In this document: in pieces, positions 25,949 through 35,661 of the stretch | Layout: each line of letters starts with the position of its first letter | How positions within the stretch are numbered: position 1 is the stretch's first letter | DNA from: Candidatus Bathyarchaeota archaeon | Lineage (GTDB): Archaea > Thermoproteota > Bathyarchaeia > TCS64 | NCBI GenBank assembly: GCA_018396695.1 | Contig: JAGTQU010000010.1 | Location: 1-55,996, forward strand | Direction of reading: 5' to 3' | DNA length: 55,996 nucleotides | Translations under genes and position numbers: made by a program | The notes under the pieces: generated by a model | What the model saw: the letters and a program-made list of their open reading frames with translations, nothing else | Database searches by the model: none | What the model was told of the DNA's origin: nothing

Positions 25949-26740
25949 ATGTTAAGTCCAGAAATATTATCAATAGATTGTGAAAAGGTAAGTTCTAAGA
26001 TAGTGCGGTTTATCAGGAAAAAAATAGATGCTTCAGGTCTCAAAGGTGGGGTCATATCTGCTAGCGGCGGATTGGACTCTTCAACATTATTAGTATTAAC
26101 TGTTAAGGCCCTTGGAAAAGATAGAGTTAAAGCGGTAACGATGCCTGAACGTGATGTCACACCTAAAACAGATATCACCGATGTGATGCAATTATCACAG
26201 ATGATAGGGGTTACATGTGACTTAATAGATATCACGCCCATGATAAATCTAGCGGCTTCGATTCATCCCGCTTTCTCTTTAGATAATGTATCTCTGGGCA
26301 ATATTAAAGCAAGAATCAGAATGATGATCGCATACAGCTATGCTAATATTTATAAGATGATGGTTATAGGAAGTTCTAACAAAACGGAATTATTAACTGG
26401 ATACTTTACGAAGTACGGTGACGGAGCTGCGGATATGTTGCCATTAGCCGATTTATATAAAACGCAAGTTAGGCTTCTTGCATCTTATCTCAGATTATCG
26501 CCAAATATTTTAAATAAGACACCTTCCGCCCGACTCTGGTCAGGTCAAACGACTGAAGAGGAATTGGGTTTACCTTTTGAAAAGATTGATCTAATTCTTA
26601 CAGGATTAAAACGTAAAATGAGCATTGAAGAGATATCTAGCGATCTAAACTTGCCTGAATCAAAGGTTTTTTCGATTTTAGAAAGAGTTAAAAGAAATGA
26701 ACATAAGAGGCGTCTCCCATTAATCTTAAGACTTAGTTAA
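25949..26740 (+). CDS. nadE: NH3-dependent NAD+ synthetase
   Basis: A 263-residue enzyme that amidates nicotinic acid adenine dinucleotide to NAD+. The ATP-pyrophosphatase loop SGGLDSS is near residue 38, followed by family motifs VIGSSNKTELLTGYFTKYGD, PLADLYKTQV and PSARLWSGQTTEEELG. There is no glutaminase domain, so ammonia is the direct donor. It is first in a run of same-strand genes (Elf1, GGGP synthase, PolD large subunit) with short gaps. Confidence 0.94.
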   Translation: MLSPEILSIDCEKVSSKIVRFIRKKIDASGLKGGVISASGGLDSSTLLVLTVKALGKDRVKAVTMPERDVTPKTDITDVMQLSQMIGVTCDLIDITPMINLAASIHPAFSLDNVSLGNIKARIRMMIAYSYANIYKMMVIGSSNKTELLTGYFTKYGDGAADMLPLADLYKTQVRLLASYLRLSPNILNKTPSARLWSGQTTEEELGLPFEKIDLILTGLKRKMSIEEISSDLNLPESKVFSILERVKRNEHKRRLPLILRLS

Positions 26741-26774
26741 GTCTATTCTTGATGCATTTGAGGATGTTGATGGA

Positions 26775-27008
26775 ATGGGACGCCGAAGGAAAAAGGTAGA
26801 GAAGATCATTAAAAAGACTCTACCAGAATTTTATTTATGTCCTAAGTGTGGCAAAAACACTATGAAAGCAACCCTGAATAGGAAAGAAGGCAAAGCTTCA
26901 GTAGTATGCGGGAATTGTGGGTTGAAAAGCATCCTAAAAATTACGAATCAGATGGAAGAAATTGACGCCTATAATAGATTCATAGACTCATACTATACAG
27001 GAGGGTAA
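26775..27008 (+). CDS. Elf1-type transcription elongation factor, zinc ribbon
   Basis: A 77-residue protein with a basic N-terminus (GRRRKKVEKIIKK) and one zinc ribbon: CPKC and CGNC spaced by about 20 residues. This is the Elf1 family shared by eukaryotes and many archaea, which travels with RNA polymerase. The C-terminal IDAYNRFIDSYY matches the family's ending. It lies 34 bp after nadE and 15 bp before GGGP synthase. Confidence 0.88.
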   Translation: MGRRRKKVEKIIKKTLPEFYLCPKCGKNTMKATLNRKEGKASVVCGNCGLKSILKITNQMEEIDAYNRFIDSYYTGG

Positions 27009-27023
27009 GGAGAGAGTAACCAG

Positions 27024-27785
27024 TTGGATGAATCTGTAAAAAAATATATTCATGATAAAATAAAACGCGACGGTACCTTACATATGACTCTGCTTGACCC
27101 TGAAAAAACAGGGCCAGAAAAAAGCTGCAGAATAGCAATCGAAGCAGAAAAGGGCGGAAGCTCTGCAATAATGGTTGGTGGGTCTACACTTGCATCTAAT
27201 CAGATTCTTGACGAAGTTGTTAAAACCATCAAGAAGTCGGTTAATATCCCTGTCATATTATTCCCAAATAACATATCTGGGATAAGCCCTTACGCAGATG
27301 CTATATGGTTCATGTCTCTCCTGAATTCATCAAACACTTATTATCTTATAGATGTTCAAGCATTGACGGCTAAGATCATTAAAAAATATGGTTTAGAGGC
27401 GTTGTCAATGGGTTATATAATAGTGGGAGAAGGCGGAGCTGCAGGATTCATAGGTCAAGCCCGTCATATATCCTATGAGCATCCTGAACTTGTTTTAGGA
27501 TATAGTCTAGCAGCTGAGATTCTCGGTATGCAATTTATATACATAGAAGCAGGTTCCGGGGCGAGTATACCCGTTCCATTAGAAATGGTAAAGATGGTTA
27601 AAAGCCATATCAGTATTCCTTTAATAGTAGGCGGCGGGATAAGGGACGACGACACTGCTTTCAAAATAGCTGAAGCCGGGGCCGATATAATTGTTACAGG
27701 CACAATAATCGAGGAGACTGACTTAATTCAGAGTAAAATAGGGAGTATAGTCGAAAAAATCAAGTTAGCTAAAGTAAAGCATTAG
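27024..27785 (+). CDS. Geranylgeranylglyceryl phosphate synthase
   Basis: A 253-residue TIM-barrel prenyltransferase that makes the first ether bond of archaeal lipids, joining geranylgeranyl diphosphate to sn-glycerol 1-phosphate. Motifs are MTLLDPEKTGPE (near residue 20), AIMVGGST, ILFPNNISGISPYADA, IYIEAGSGA, VGGGIRD and the final phosphate loop DIIVTGTIIEE. Start is TTG, with GGAGAG upstream. Tightly spaced (13 bp) before the PolD large subunit. Confidence 0.94.
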   Translation: MDESVKKYIHDKIKRDGTLHMTLLDPEKTGPEKSCRIAIEAEKGGSSAIMVGGSTLASNQILDEVVKTIKKSVNIPVILFPNNISGISPYADAIWFMSLLNSSNTYYLIDVQALTAKIIKKYGLEALSMGYIIVGEGGAAGFIGQARHISYEHPELVLGYSLAAEILGMQFIYIEAGSGASIPVPLEMVKMVKSHISIPLIVGGGIRDDDTAFKIAEAGADIIVTGTIIEETDLIQSKIGSIVEKIKLAKVKH

Positions 27786-27798
27786 AAACGGAATATCT

Positions 27799-30700
27799 AT
27801 GCTTTCTTATCTCAACGCATCTTTAGACTATCAAAAATATTTTGAAGACTTAAAGAGCAAACTAAATATTCTATACGAGATAGCTGAAAAAGCTAAGAGT
27901 AAAGGAATAGACCCAAAAACTACAGTCGAACCAAAAATCACTCTTGATATAGCTGAAAGGGTTGAGCAGCTAGTAGGTCCACAGGGTATAGGAGAAAGGA
28001 TAAGACAGCTTGAACACTTAGATCGACGTGAAGTCGCCTTTAAAATAGCTGAAGAGATTGTAGGGGGCAGTTTCGGCAGATTCGAGTTAGAAAAAGCGGC
28101 GGATCAAGCTATACGTACGGCTTTAGCCATTTTAACCGAAGGAGTAACCATTGCTCCGATAGAAGGCATACCAAAGATTAAGGTCAAGGAGAATTCAGAC
28201 AAAAGTAAATACTTATCAGTGTATTTCGCAGGGCCTATAAGACCTGCTGGAGGAACGGCTCAAGCTTTAACGCTAGTAGTAGCTGACTTTGTTCGTCAAA
28301 GGCTTGGGCTAGATCGATTCAAACCCTCTGAGGATGTGGTGAAGAGGTTTGTAGAGGAGGTCAGAATCTATGAGCGCCAAGTACGGAGATTTCAATACCA
28401 TGTTACAGACTCGGATCTAGAGTTCGCGATTAGAAACCTCCCAGTCGAGGCTACTGGTGTTGGCACAGAAAAAATAGAAGTATCAAGCTTCCGAAATGTA
28501 CAAGGTATCGAAACCAATAGAGTTAGAGGCGGAGCCCTAATCGTAATAGTTGATGGCGTGATTGGACGTGCGAGGAAGCTTCTAGGTATCTGCCAAGAAT
28601 GCCGTCTCGAAGGCTGGGACTGGCTTGAAAAGATAGAGAAACTGAACTCAGAGTCTGACAGCACAGTAGGCTTCATGGAGGAGATCATCGTAGGTAGGCC
28701 AGTATTCTCATTTCCGAAAAGGGTAGGGGGTTTCAGGCTAAGATATGGTAGAGCTAGAACTACGGGTCTTGCTGCAGTAGGGGTTCACCCTGCTTCGATG
28801 GTTATACTGAATAAGTTTCTGGCTACGGGTGTTCAGCTTAGGACAGAGTTTCCGGGGAAATCGGCTGTGATTACTCCTGTTGATTCCATTGAGCCTCCAG
28901 TAGTTAGACTAAGGAATGGCACAGTAGTTAGAGTCGATTCTGTAGAGCATGCTGAAAGACTTCAAAAAATGGTTGATCGTATACTCTATTTAGGAGATAT
29001 TCTAATCAATGCAGGAGACTTCATTCAAAATAATAAGCATCTCCTTCCCTCAGGGTATGATGAAAACCAGTGGATTCTGGATCTCAGGGAAGCCGTTGAG
29101 AAAACGGGCTTAAAGGCTTTCAGCGAGAGTGTTAGGCTTTCGCAGGAGAAGATAAGAACATTTCTTGAAGATCTAACTTGCCATCCAGATCCAAGAGAGG
29201 CTTTGGCAATAAGTTTGAAAGGCGTTCCGATTCATCCAAAGTATAACTATCACTGGTCTCAAATCAACAAGGATGAGTTACTCAGCCTAAGGAATAATCT
29301 AATGCGAAATTGGCCGGCTTCTGAGCCTTATATAGTTAAATTAGATGGTAAAGATAAGGAACTCCTTGAAAATTTATTAATTCCGCATCGAGTTACCGAG
29401 GAAGGTATAGTCTTCGAAGAGGCAGGGGTGATTCTCGAAAAGCTTCTTGGCCTAACCAATCATAACGCTTCTATAGAAGGAGAAACGCCTTTAGAGATGC
29501 TTGAGAAGATCTCAGGGATCATTGTTAGAGACAAGGCCCCAACATTCGTTGGGGCTAGAATGGGGAGGCCAGAGAAATCTAAGGTTAGGATGCTCTCCCC
29601 ATATGTTCATGGATTGTTCCCCATAGAAAACGCTGGAGGGCCTCAAAGAGATATAATTAAAGCGATAGAAGGAAACGTTTACGTTGAAATCCACGATAGA
29701 TCCTGTCCCAAATGCGGTAGACGAGCGTTCACTGCTATATGTCCAGAATGCGGAGTAGAAGCCAAAACATACTTCACTTGCCCACGTTGCGGTAGAAAAA
29801 TCGAAGAGGACTTCTGTCAAAACTGCAAAGTCAAGGCATTACCATACAGAAACATAAAGCTTAACGTGCATGAAATTTTAAACGAAGCTCAAAACAAAAT
29901 TGGTGACAAATTACCTGAAAAAATCAAATGCGTTAAGAGACTGATGAACGCAAAAAGAATGCCTGAGCCCCTAATTAAGGGACTACTTAGAGCACGCTAC
30001 GACCTCTCAGTCTTTAAGGATGGAACTATCAGATTTGATATAACCGATGCTCCTTTAACTCATTTTAAACCCTCTGAAATCGGGGTTCAAATTGACAAAT
30101 TAAAGAGTCTAGGCTACTCAAAAGATATAAATGGTGCCCCTCTAGAGTCGCCAGACCAGATTCTAGAGCTAAAGATCCAAGACGTTATTCTGCCGGAGGG
30201 GTGTGGGGACTATCTAGTCAAGATTTCAAAATTCATAGACGACTTGTTATTAAAGTTTTACGGATTACCTTCATATTATGGAATTGATAATAGACTCGGG
30301 TTAGTAGGGCACTTGGTTATGGGTCTAGCCCCTCATACATCTGCAGCCGTTGTAGGTAGGATCATCGGTTACACTAAAAACAGGGTTTGCTACGCCCATC
30401 CATTATGGCATGCGGCGAAGAGACGTAACTGTGATGGGGATGAGGATGCTATTCTGCTAGGTTTAGATCCCTTGCTTAATTTTTCAGAGGATTATCTTCC
30501 TGAACAGATTGGAGGAATGATGGACGCACCCCTCTTTATTATCTCAGTTGTCAACCCGAAAGAGGTTGATAAAGAGGCGCATAACTTGGACGTTTCACAG
30601 CATTATTCTAAAAAATTCTATGATCTGAGTACGAGATCAGCTAGCCCAAGCGAGTATTCACCGCTCATGGATACTATTGGAAGAAGGCTTGGAAGCGAAT

Positions 30701-31206
30701 CCCAGTTTGAAGGATACAAGTATACTGTGAATTGTTCGGACATAAACCTAGGATCGCACCAAGGGGCTTACACTTCTTTAAAAACGATGCTAGAGAAGCT
30801 TGAATCTCAACTAGAACTGTCAGAGCGATTAAGACCGGTGGATGTCAAAGTAGTAGCACTTAAGGTTCTCAACAGCCACTTCATGAAAGACATCGTTGGA
30901 AACCTAACCGCCTTCACTAACCAAGGTTTCAGATGCATTAAATGTAATCAAAGGTATCGTAGACCTCCTCTCAAAGGACATTGCTTAAGGTGCGGAGGGT
31001 CAATAGCACTGACAGTTCATAAGGGAGGGATTGAAAAATATCTAGAGCCCGCTTTAAAGCTTGTTAAAAAATATGATCTAGGTGACTATTATGACCAGAG
31101 ACTTCAGCTCATAAAAAGCGAGATCGCCTCTCTCTTTAAAAAAGTTGAGGCTAAAGAGCCGCCTCAAAAAAGAAGAGTCGATCTTACCGATTTTATTCGA
31201 GGATAG
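27799..31206 (+). CDS. polC: DNA polymerase D large subunit DP2 (catalytic)
   Basis: A 1135-residue subunit carrying the polymerase active site of PolD, the replicative enzyme of most archaea outside Crenarchaeota. The catalytic acidic motif NCDGDEDAILLG is near residue 876. A four-ribbon zinc region is near 636-680 (CPKCGRR, CPECG, CPRCG, CQNC), and a second is near 1045-1065 (CIKCNQRY, CLRCGG). The N-terminal GPIRPAGGTAQAL motif is also typical. No intein interrupts it, unlike many euryarchaeal homologs. It follows GGGP synthase by 13 bp. Confidence 0.97.
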   Translation: MLSYLNASLDYQKYFEDLKSKLNILYEIAEKAKSKGIDPKTTVEPKITLDIAERVEQLVGPQGIGERIRQLEHLDRREVAFKIAEEIVGGSFGRFELEKAADQAIRTALAILTEGVTIAPIEGIPKIKVKENSDKSKYLSVYFAGPIRPAGGTAQALTLVVADFVRQRLGLDRFKPSEDVVKRFVEEVRIYERQVRRFQYHVTDSDLEFAIRNLPVEATGVGTEKIEVSSFRNVQGIETNRVRGGALIVIVDGVIGRARKLLGICQECRLEGWDWLEKIEKLNSESDSTVGFMEEIIVGRPVFSFPKRVGGFRLRYGRARTTGLAAVGVHPASMVILNKFLATGVQLRTEFPGKSAVITPVDSIEPPVVRLRNGTVVRVDSVEHAERLQKMVDRILYLGDILINAGDFIQNNKHLLPSGYDENQWILDLREAVEKTGLKAFSESVRLSQEKIRTFLEDLTCHPDPREALAISLKGVPIHPKYNYHWSQINKDELLSLRNNLMRNWPASEPYIVKLDGKDKELLENLLIPHRVTEEGIVFEEAGVILEKLLGLTNHNASIEGETPLEMLEKISGIIVRDKAPTFVGARMGRPEKSKVRMLSPYVHGLFPIENAGGPQRDIIKAIEGNVYVEIHDRSCPKCGRRAFTAICPECGVEAKTYFTCPRCGRKIEEDFCQNCKVKALPYRNIKLNVHEILNEAQNKIGDKLPEKIKCVKRLMNAKRMPEPLIKGLLRARYDLSVFKDGTIRFDITDAPLTHFKPSEIGVQIDKLKSLGYSKDINGAPLESPDQILELKIQDVILPEGCGDYLVKISKFIDDLLLKFYGLPSYYGIDNRLGLVGHLVMGLAPHTSAAVVGRIIGYTKNRVCYAHPLWHAAKRRNCDGDEDAILLGLDPLLNFSEDYLPEQIGGMMDAPLFIISVVNPKEVDKEAHNLDVSQHYSKKFYDLSTRSASPSEYSPLMDTIGRRLGSESQFEGYKYTVNCSDINLGSHQGAYTSLKTMLEKLESQLELSERLRPVDVKVVALKVLNSHFMKDIVGNLTAFTNQGFRCIKCNQRYRRPPLKGHCLRCGGSIALTVHKGGIEKYLEPALKLVKKYDLGDYYDQRLQLIKSEIASLFKKVEAKEPPQKRRVDLTDFIRG

Positions 31207-31275
31207 AAGATCATAACTCTTATATTGGTTGCATAGGAGTTTAGATATACACAAACATTAGAGAGTAAAATCGAA

Positions 31276-31731
31276 ATGGCTATTCACGAAAATGAAAAGG
31301 CTGAGTTAAAGAAGATAGGTGAACTCAATTCTTATTCAAGAGGAGTCAACACCTTAGTTAAGGTCGTCTCAATGACTGAGACTAGAGAAGTAACTTCCCG
31401 TATGGACCAATCGACGCACCGAGTTGCAGATGCGCTCGTCGGCGACGATACAGGGAGCATATATCTCACCCTCTGGGATGATGCCATAGATCAGGTTAAA
31501 GAGCAACAGTTTTTGAATATTAAAAACGCTTATGTTACTCTTTTCCGGGGATCCATGCGTCTGAACCTAGGCAGGTATGGGAGCCTAGAAGAGGTTGATA
31601 CAGGACCATTCGAAGAGGTAAACTTGGATAACAATCTTTCAAGCCGTTCCTATGAACAAGCTTCAAGCTTCGGTGCTGGGGCTAGAGGAAGAGAGAGAAG
31701 GTTTGAGGGTAGAGGGCGTAGAAGATATTAA
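31276..31731 (+). CDS. Short RPA-like ssDNA-binding protein (single OB fold)
   Basis: A 151-residue protein with one OB fold (about residues 15-105: VNTLVKVVSMTETREV, then VGDDTGSIYLTLWDD) and a C-terminal tail rich in Arg, Gly, Ser and Ala ending in RGRRRY. This is the short archaeal SSB type. It lies 70 bp after the PolD large subunit and probably serves the same replication machinery. A separate four-OB RPA is encoded at 35.7 kb. Confidence 0.85.
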   Translation: MAIHENEKAELKKIGELNSYSRGVNTLVKVVSMTETREVTSRMDQSTHRVADALVGDDTGSIYLTLWDDAIDQVKEQQFLNIKNAYVTLFRGSMRLNLGRYGSLEEVDTGPFEEVNLDNNLSSRSYEQASSFGAGARGRERRFEGRGRRRY

Positions 31732-31868
31732 ATTGGAACCCGCTAGACTCTGACCGAATAAAGAACTAAATTTTTTCTAAATTCATAGAATAAGCCCTGG
31801 AGTAGATATCAGGTCTCTACAAAAAGATTTTTCAATAGCTTTTAAGATGTTAGTGCGAGAATAAGAGC

Positions 31869-32048
31869 ATGAGCCGAAAGAGAAGAGACAGTGCAGCTAC
31901 AATGCCTGCATCCAGCGCAGGCTTAATGAGATTCTTTCAAGATGAAGCCCAAGGCATAAAAATAAGTCCTGAGATAGTGGTCGCTGCATCTATAATCCTA
32001 ATGTTGGCGGTGATACTTGCCCACACCTTTTACCCTATATCCGTATAG
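31869..32048 (+). CDS. secG: Preprotein translocase subunit SecG (Sec61-beta)
   Basis: A 59-residue small gene. It begins MSRKRRDSAATMPAS, followed by AGLMRFFQDE and IKISPEIV, then one hydrophobic helix (about residues 36-52). Basic N-terminus, ATMPASSAGL motif and a tail-anchored single helix are diagnostic of archaeal Sec61-beta, an accessory part of the SecYE protein channel. It is separated from the SSB gene by about 137 bp. Confidence 0.9.
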   Translation: MSRKRRDSAATMPASSAGLMRFFQDEAQGIKISPEIVVAASIILMLAVILAHTFYPISV

Positions 32049-32128
32049 GCAAAATCGATGGTTTTCAAAACCCAAGGTTCACATATCTTTTGTCAACATG
32101 CTTATAGCCATATTATGGAGGACTCTTC

Positions 32129-33937
32129 TTGTGGTCCAGTAGGGAGGCTACTAACAAGATAATTGGATACTATTCCTATCTTTTCTCTTACCCCTCTTTA
32201 ACAACGATGCTCATCATCATCCTTATTCTACCTTCAATCACGTGTATTGTAGCTTTCAATACCGCATTTGGATATGAATACTCTATTAATGGATTAACAT
32301 TTGGGTCTTTAGGGATCAGTCTACCTATCTTGCTAATCCTTTTAGCTTCCCTCCTCGTTGTTAATGGGGATGATTTCTTGAACAAGAGAAGGTTGACAAT
32401 ACTCTCATACTCAAGTTGTATCCTCCTTTCCTTCTTTATTCTAATCTTCTCGATAGCTGCAAGGCTCACAGGGTTCAGTGGCCTCTTAGAAAGTGGTTTC
32501 ATCTTCGCAGTATCCTTATGGTCTTCCCTAAGATATCTAGTAATATCCGTTTTCTCTAGGAGGTCGATTTTTTCAACCCTGTTCTTAATTCATTCTGAGC
32601 CTCTCCTTATAATCGCATCTTCCAATTTTCTGCTCCCCTTCTCAAACTTGGTTCTTATTGCCAAAGGCTTGCTTGCATTGATAGTTTCAAGCCTTGGAGC
32701 CGTAGCAATAATACAATCTCTGGAACAGTGGAATGATAGTCAGATGGAAGTGAAACTTCTAAATCTCTTTAGAGGCTTTATCCTCGCTTGGGCTGAAAAT
32801 AAAAGTGAGCTACTTGAAAAACAGATCACGCTCATGGGAGAAGAGAGGGATCTAGCAGTCGATCTTCTCATCTTCAACGATGAGAGAGGCAGTGCTAAAG
32901 CGGGTTTAATTGTACCCTATATCCATCCTGGTCCTTTCAGAAATGTCGGAAGTAGCTCGATGCCACATACTTTATCGAAGCGCTTAAAAGATAAGCTTGG
33001 GTGTGTGGTTCTTGTCCCTCATGGTGTTTCAACACATGAGCTTGATCTAACAAATAGCAAGGATCTGGAAAAAATCATCCAGGCTGTTTCATCTAACCTT
33101 GGTTCCGGGCTTCAGGTTGAAACAGCGTCTGACATTGTCTGGGTTCGTAAGAATAAGGCTCAGGCTTCATGCCAAGTTTTCAGAGATCTCGCTTTAATCA
33201 CTCTAACGTTATCTCCTAAAAGCTACGATGATCTCCCAGAGGAGTTAGGGGAGCAGATAAAAAATGCCGTAGAAGCAATGAACATGAGGGTAGTCGTAAT
33301 CGACTCGCATAACAGTATAGACCTCAACGATGAGATAACAAGTAGAGACATTGAGGATCTCTATGAAGCAGCGATTGAAGCGATTATGAAAGCAAAGGAT
33401 TTGCCTCAGTCAAAGTTTTCCGTTGGGGTCCATAGAATAATCCCTGCCGAATGGAATCTGAAGGATGGGATGGGTCCAGAGGGCATCTCAGCTCTCACGA
33501 TAAAAGCTGAGAAAGGAAGAACATTCACCTATGTCATCCTAGACGGAAACAACATGATTAGGGGTTTAAGGGAAGATATGATAAAAGAATTAAAGTCAAA
33601 ATTTCCAGTAGATCTAGAGATCCTGACTTCGGACACCCATCTAGTTAACGCCATTGGAGTGACTACGCGCGGCTATTATCCGCTAGGCGAGAAAACAGAT
33701 GGGGAAAAAATTACAGAATATGTAACGCAAGTCATAGAAGCATCATTATCTAGTCTTATCGAAAGCAAAATTACCTTCCATCGAACCATTATACCAGGAT
33801 TGACAGTTCTCGGCAGAAGAGGCCTCCACTTGATAAGTGAAGTCTTAAAATCGGCTTTCAACCTCTTTATTAAGGCCTCGATAATATCCTTAGGGATTTC
33901 AATGGGGATAGTAGCTATAATAGTCTTCGTCCTTTAA
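32129..33937 (+). CDS. DUF2070 family membrane protein
   Basis: A 602-residue archaeal protein. The first 200 residues hold about six membrane helices, the long middle is soluble, and one helix closes the C-terminus (ASIISLGISMGIVAIIVFVL). The soluble part carries the conserved VPYIHPGPFRNVGSS and VLVPHGVSTHELDL motifs of DUF2070, which look like a metal or phosphate site (His, Asp and Gly rich). Start is TTG with a GGAGGA site upstream. Function is not known for the family. It lies between secG and alba. Confidence 0.85.
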   Translation: MWSSREATNKIIGYYSYLFSYPSLTTMLIIILILPSITCIVAFNTAFGYEYSINGLTFGSLGISLPILLILLASLLVVNGDDFLNKRRLTILSYSSCILLSFFILIFSIAARLTGFSGLLESGFIFAVSLWSSLRYLVISVFSRRSIFSTLFLIHSEPLLIIASSNFLLPFSNLVLIAKGLLALIVSSLGAVAIIQSLEQWNDSQMEVKLLNLFRGFILAWAENKSELLEKQITLMGEERDLAVDLLIFNDERGSAKAGLIVPYIHPGPFRNVGSSSMPHTLSKRLKDKLGCVVLVPHGVSTHELDLTNSKDLEKIIQAVSSNLGSGLQVETASDIVWVRKNKAQASCQVFRDLALITLTLSPKSYDDLPEELGEQIKNAVEAMNMRVVVIDSHNSIDLNDEITSRDIEDLYEAAIEAIMKAKDLPQSKFSVGVHRIIPAEWNLKDGMGPEGISALTIKAEKGRTFTYVILDGNNMIRGLREDMIKELKSKFPVDLEILTSDTHLVNAIGVTTRGYYPLGEKTDGEKITEYVTQVIEASLSSLIESKITFHRTIIPGLTVLGRRGLHLISEVLKSAFNLFIKASIISLGISMGIVAIIVFVL

Positions 33938-33975
33938 GATTAAAAAGGGGTTTAATCGTATGTATTTAATACGCT

Positions 33976-33982
33976 AGGAGGA
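33976..33982 (+). promoter_or_regulatory. Strong Shine-Dalgarno AGGAGGA of alba
   Basis: AGGAGGA lies six to seven bases before the alba ATG. It is one of the best ribosome sites in the window and fits an abundant chromatin protein. Confidence 0.6.
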
Positions 33983-33988
33983 AGAAGC

Positions 33989-34270
33989 ATGATGGATATT
34001 GAACACAACATTGTTGCAATCGGTTACAAACCAGCTATGAACTATGTTACGGCTTGTATAACCTTATTCAACTCCGGGGCCTCGGAAGTCGTAATTAGGG
34101 CTAGAGGGAGGCATATCTGTAAAGCCGTTGACATCGTCGAGCTTCTGAGGAGGGTTTTTCTTAAAGACCTCGTCATCAAAAACATATCTCTTGGGACAGA
34201 TACCCACAAAGACTCCAGAGGAAAGGAGACGAACACTTCGATAATTAAGATACTTCTAGCTAAAAGATAA
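33989..34270 (+). CDS. albA: Alba DNA/RNA-binding protein
   Basis: A 93-residue chromatin protein. The family motif is IGYKPAMNYVTA, containing the Lys that is acetylated in Sulfolobus Alba, followed by VIRARGRHICKAVDIVELL and a C-terminal SIIKILLAKR strand. Translation should be strong: GGAGG lies seven bases before the ATG. Confidence 0.95.
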   Translation: MMDIEHNIVAIGYKPAMNYVTACITLFNSGASEVVIRARGRHICKAVDIVELLRRVFLKDLVIKNISLGTDTHKDSRGKETNTSIIKILLAKR

Positions 34271-34329
34271 ATCCTCGCACAAACCTTTAAAGATTTTACG
34301 ACAACTCATTGGATTAAGGTGAGGTTAGG

Positions 34330-35661
34330 TTGGATTATCCGAAGATAATAGTTACGCCGCCGGGGCCTAAAGCACAAAAAATTGTTGAGCGAGATAAAAA
34401 TGTAATCTCCCCCTCTTTTGGAAGGGCTTACCCGCTTGTGATAGATCATGGCGAAGGATGTATAGTAACCGATGTTGATGGAAACAAGTTCATCGACCTG
34501 AACTCTGGTCTCGCCTGCCTTAATGTTGGTCATCAGCATCCCAAAGTCTTGTCTAGCATTAAAGCCCAGGTCGACAAGTTCCTCCACTACTCTTATACAG
34601 ACTTCTATTATGAGAGCGTGGTCGAATTGAGCGAGATCCTGGAAAGCATAGTACCCGGGAGCTTCAAAAAGAAGTTCTTCTTCGGAAATAGCGGCACAGA
34701 ATCTATAGAAGCCGCGATTAAACTTGCAAGATGGCATACACGGAGGCAGGGGGTTATAGCTTTCATCGGTTCTTTCCACGGAAGGACGATGGGCGCATTA
34801 AGTTTAACAGCGAGCAAGCCGTCCCAGAGGAGATATTTCTCACCGCTAATCCCTGGAGTTGAGCATGTTCCTTATCCTTACTGTTACAGATGCCCCTTCA
34901 ATTTGGAGCATCCTAACTGTGATTACGCATGCGTCGATTACATCGATGACTATCTATTCAAAAAATATCTTCCACCGGAAGATGTAGCTTTAGTCATGGT
35001 GGAGCCGATTCAAGGAGAAGGTGGCTATATACCTGCTCCTAAAGATTATTTTAAAAGGTTGAGAAAATTGATTGATCCATACGGAATTCTGCTTGGAGTA
35101 GACGAAGTTCAATCGGGGATAGGAAGAACTGGAAAATGGTTCGCTATCGAACACTACGGTGTAGCCCCTGATATTCTCTGCATGGCTAAGGCGATAGCAT
35201 CAGGACTGCCGTTAGGGGTAACCTCGTCTAAATCGGATATAATGGATTGGACTGCGGGGAGCCATGCAAGCACCTTCGGAGGCAACCCGGTCAGTTGCGC
35301 GGCAGCAAAGGCTGTAATATCAATCATAATGGAGGAGAATTTGCTTAAGAATTCCGAGACGCAAGGTGGATACTTGCTCAAGCGCCTCAACGAGATGAAA
35401 GAGGAGTATAGTCTAATAGGAGATGTCAGAGGGTTCGGACTCATGATAGGAGTTGAACTTGTCAAGGATAAAACCTCTAAGGAGCCTGCTCCGAAAGAGG
35501 TCGAGGATCTGATGATGAGGTGCTTCAGAAAGGGACTTGCAATAGTGAATTGTGGATTATCAACCTTGAGATGGATGCCTCCATTAATCATAAGCAGTGA
35601 ATTGGTTGAAAAGTCCTTAGAGATCTTCGAAGATTGTTTGAAAGAGGTAAAAGCCGCCTAA
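34330..35661 (+). CDS. Class III aminotransferase (PLP enzyme)
   Basis: A 443-residue PLP-dependent aminotransferase of the acetylornithine/4-aminobutyrate class. Visible are the cofactor-phosphate NSGTESIEAAIKLAR (near residue 117), the HGRTMGAL loop, the Asp in LGVDEVQSGIGRTG and the Schiff-base Lys in LCMAKAIASGLP (near residue 287). A short Cys-rich insert (YPYCYRCPFNLEHPNCDYAC, near 180) is noteworthy and may be structural. Start is TTG. Donor substrate unknown; a 4-aminobutyrate or similar amine is most common. It ends four bases into the convergent RPA gene. Confidence 0.88.
   Translation: MDYPKIIVTPPGPKAQKIVERDKNVISPSFGRAYPLVIDHGEGCIVTDVDGNKFIDLNSGLACLNVGHQHPKVLSSIKAQVDKFLHYSYTDFYYESVVELSEILESIVPGSFKKKFFFGNSGTESIEAAIKLARWHTRRQGVIAFIGSFHGRTMGALSLTASKPSQRRYFSPLIPGVEHVPYPYCYRCPFNLEHPNCDYACVDYIDDYLFKKYLPPEDVALVMVEPIQGEGGYIPAPKDYFKRLRKLIDPYGILLGVDEVQSGIGRTGKWFAIEHYGVAPDILCMAKAIASGLPLGVTSSKSDIMDWTAGSHASTFGGNPVSCAAAKAVISIIMEENLLKNSETQGGYLLKRLNEMKEEYSLIGDVRGFGLMIGVELVKDKTSKEPAPKEVEDLMMRCFRKGLAIVNCGLSTLRWMPPLIISSELVEKSLEIFEDCLKEVKAA

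Noticed and set aside
27799-31206. Intein in the PolD large subunit
   Set aside because: Looked for because euryarchaeal homologs often have one; the protein is collinear, of normal length, with no splicing motifs.
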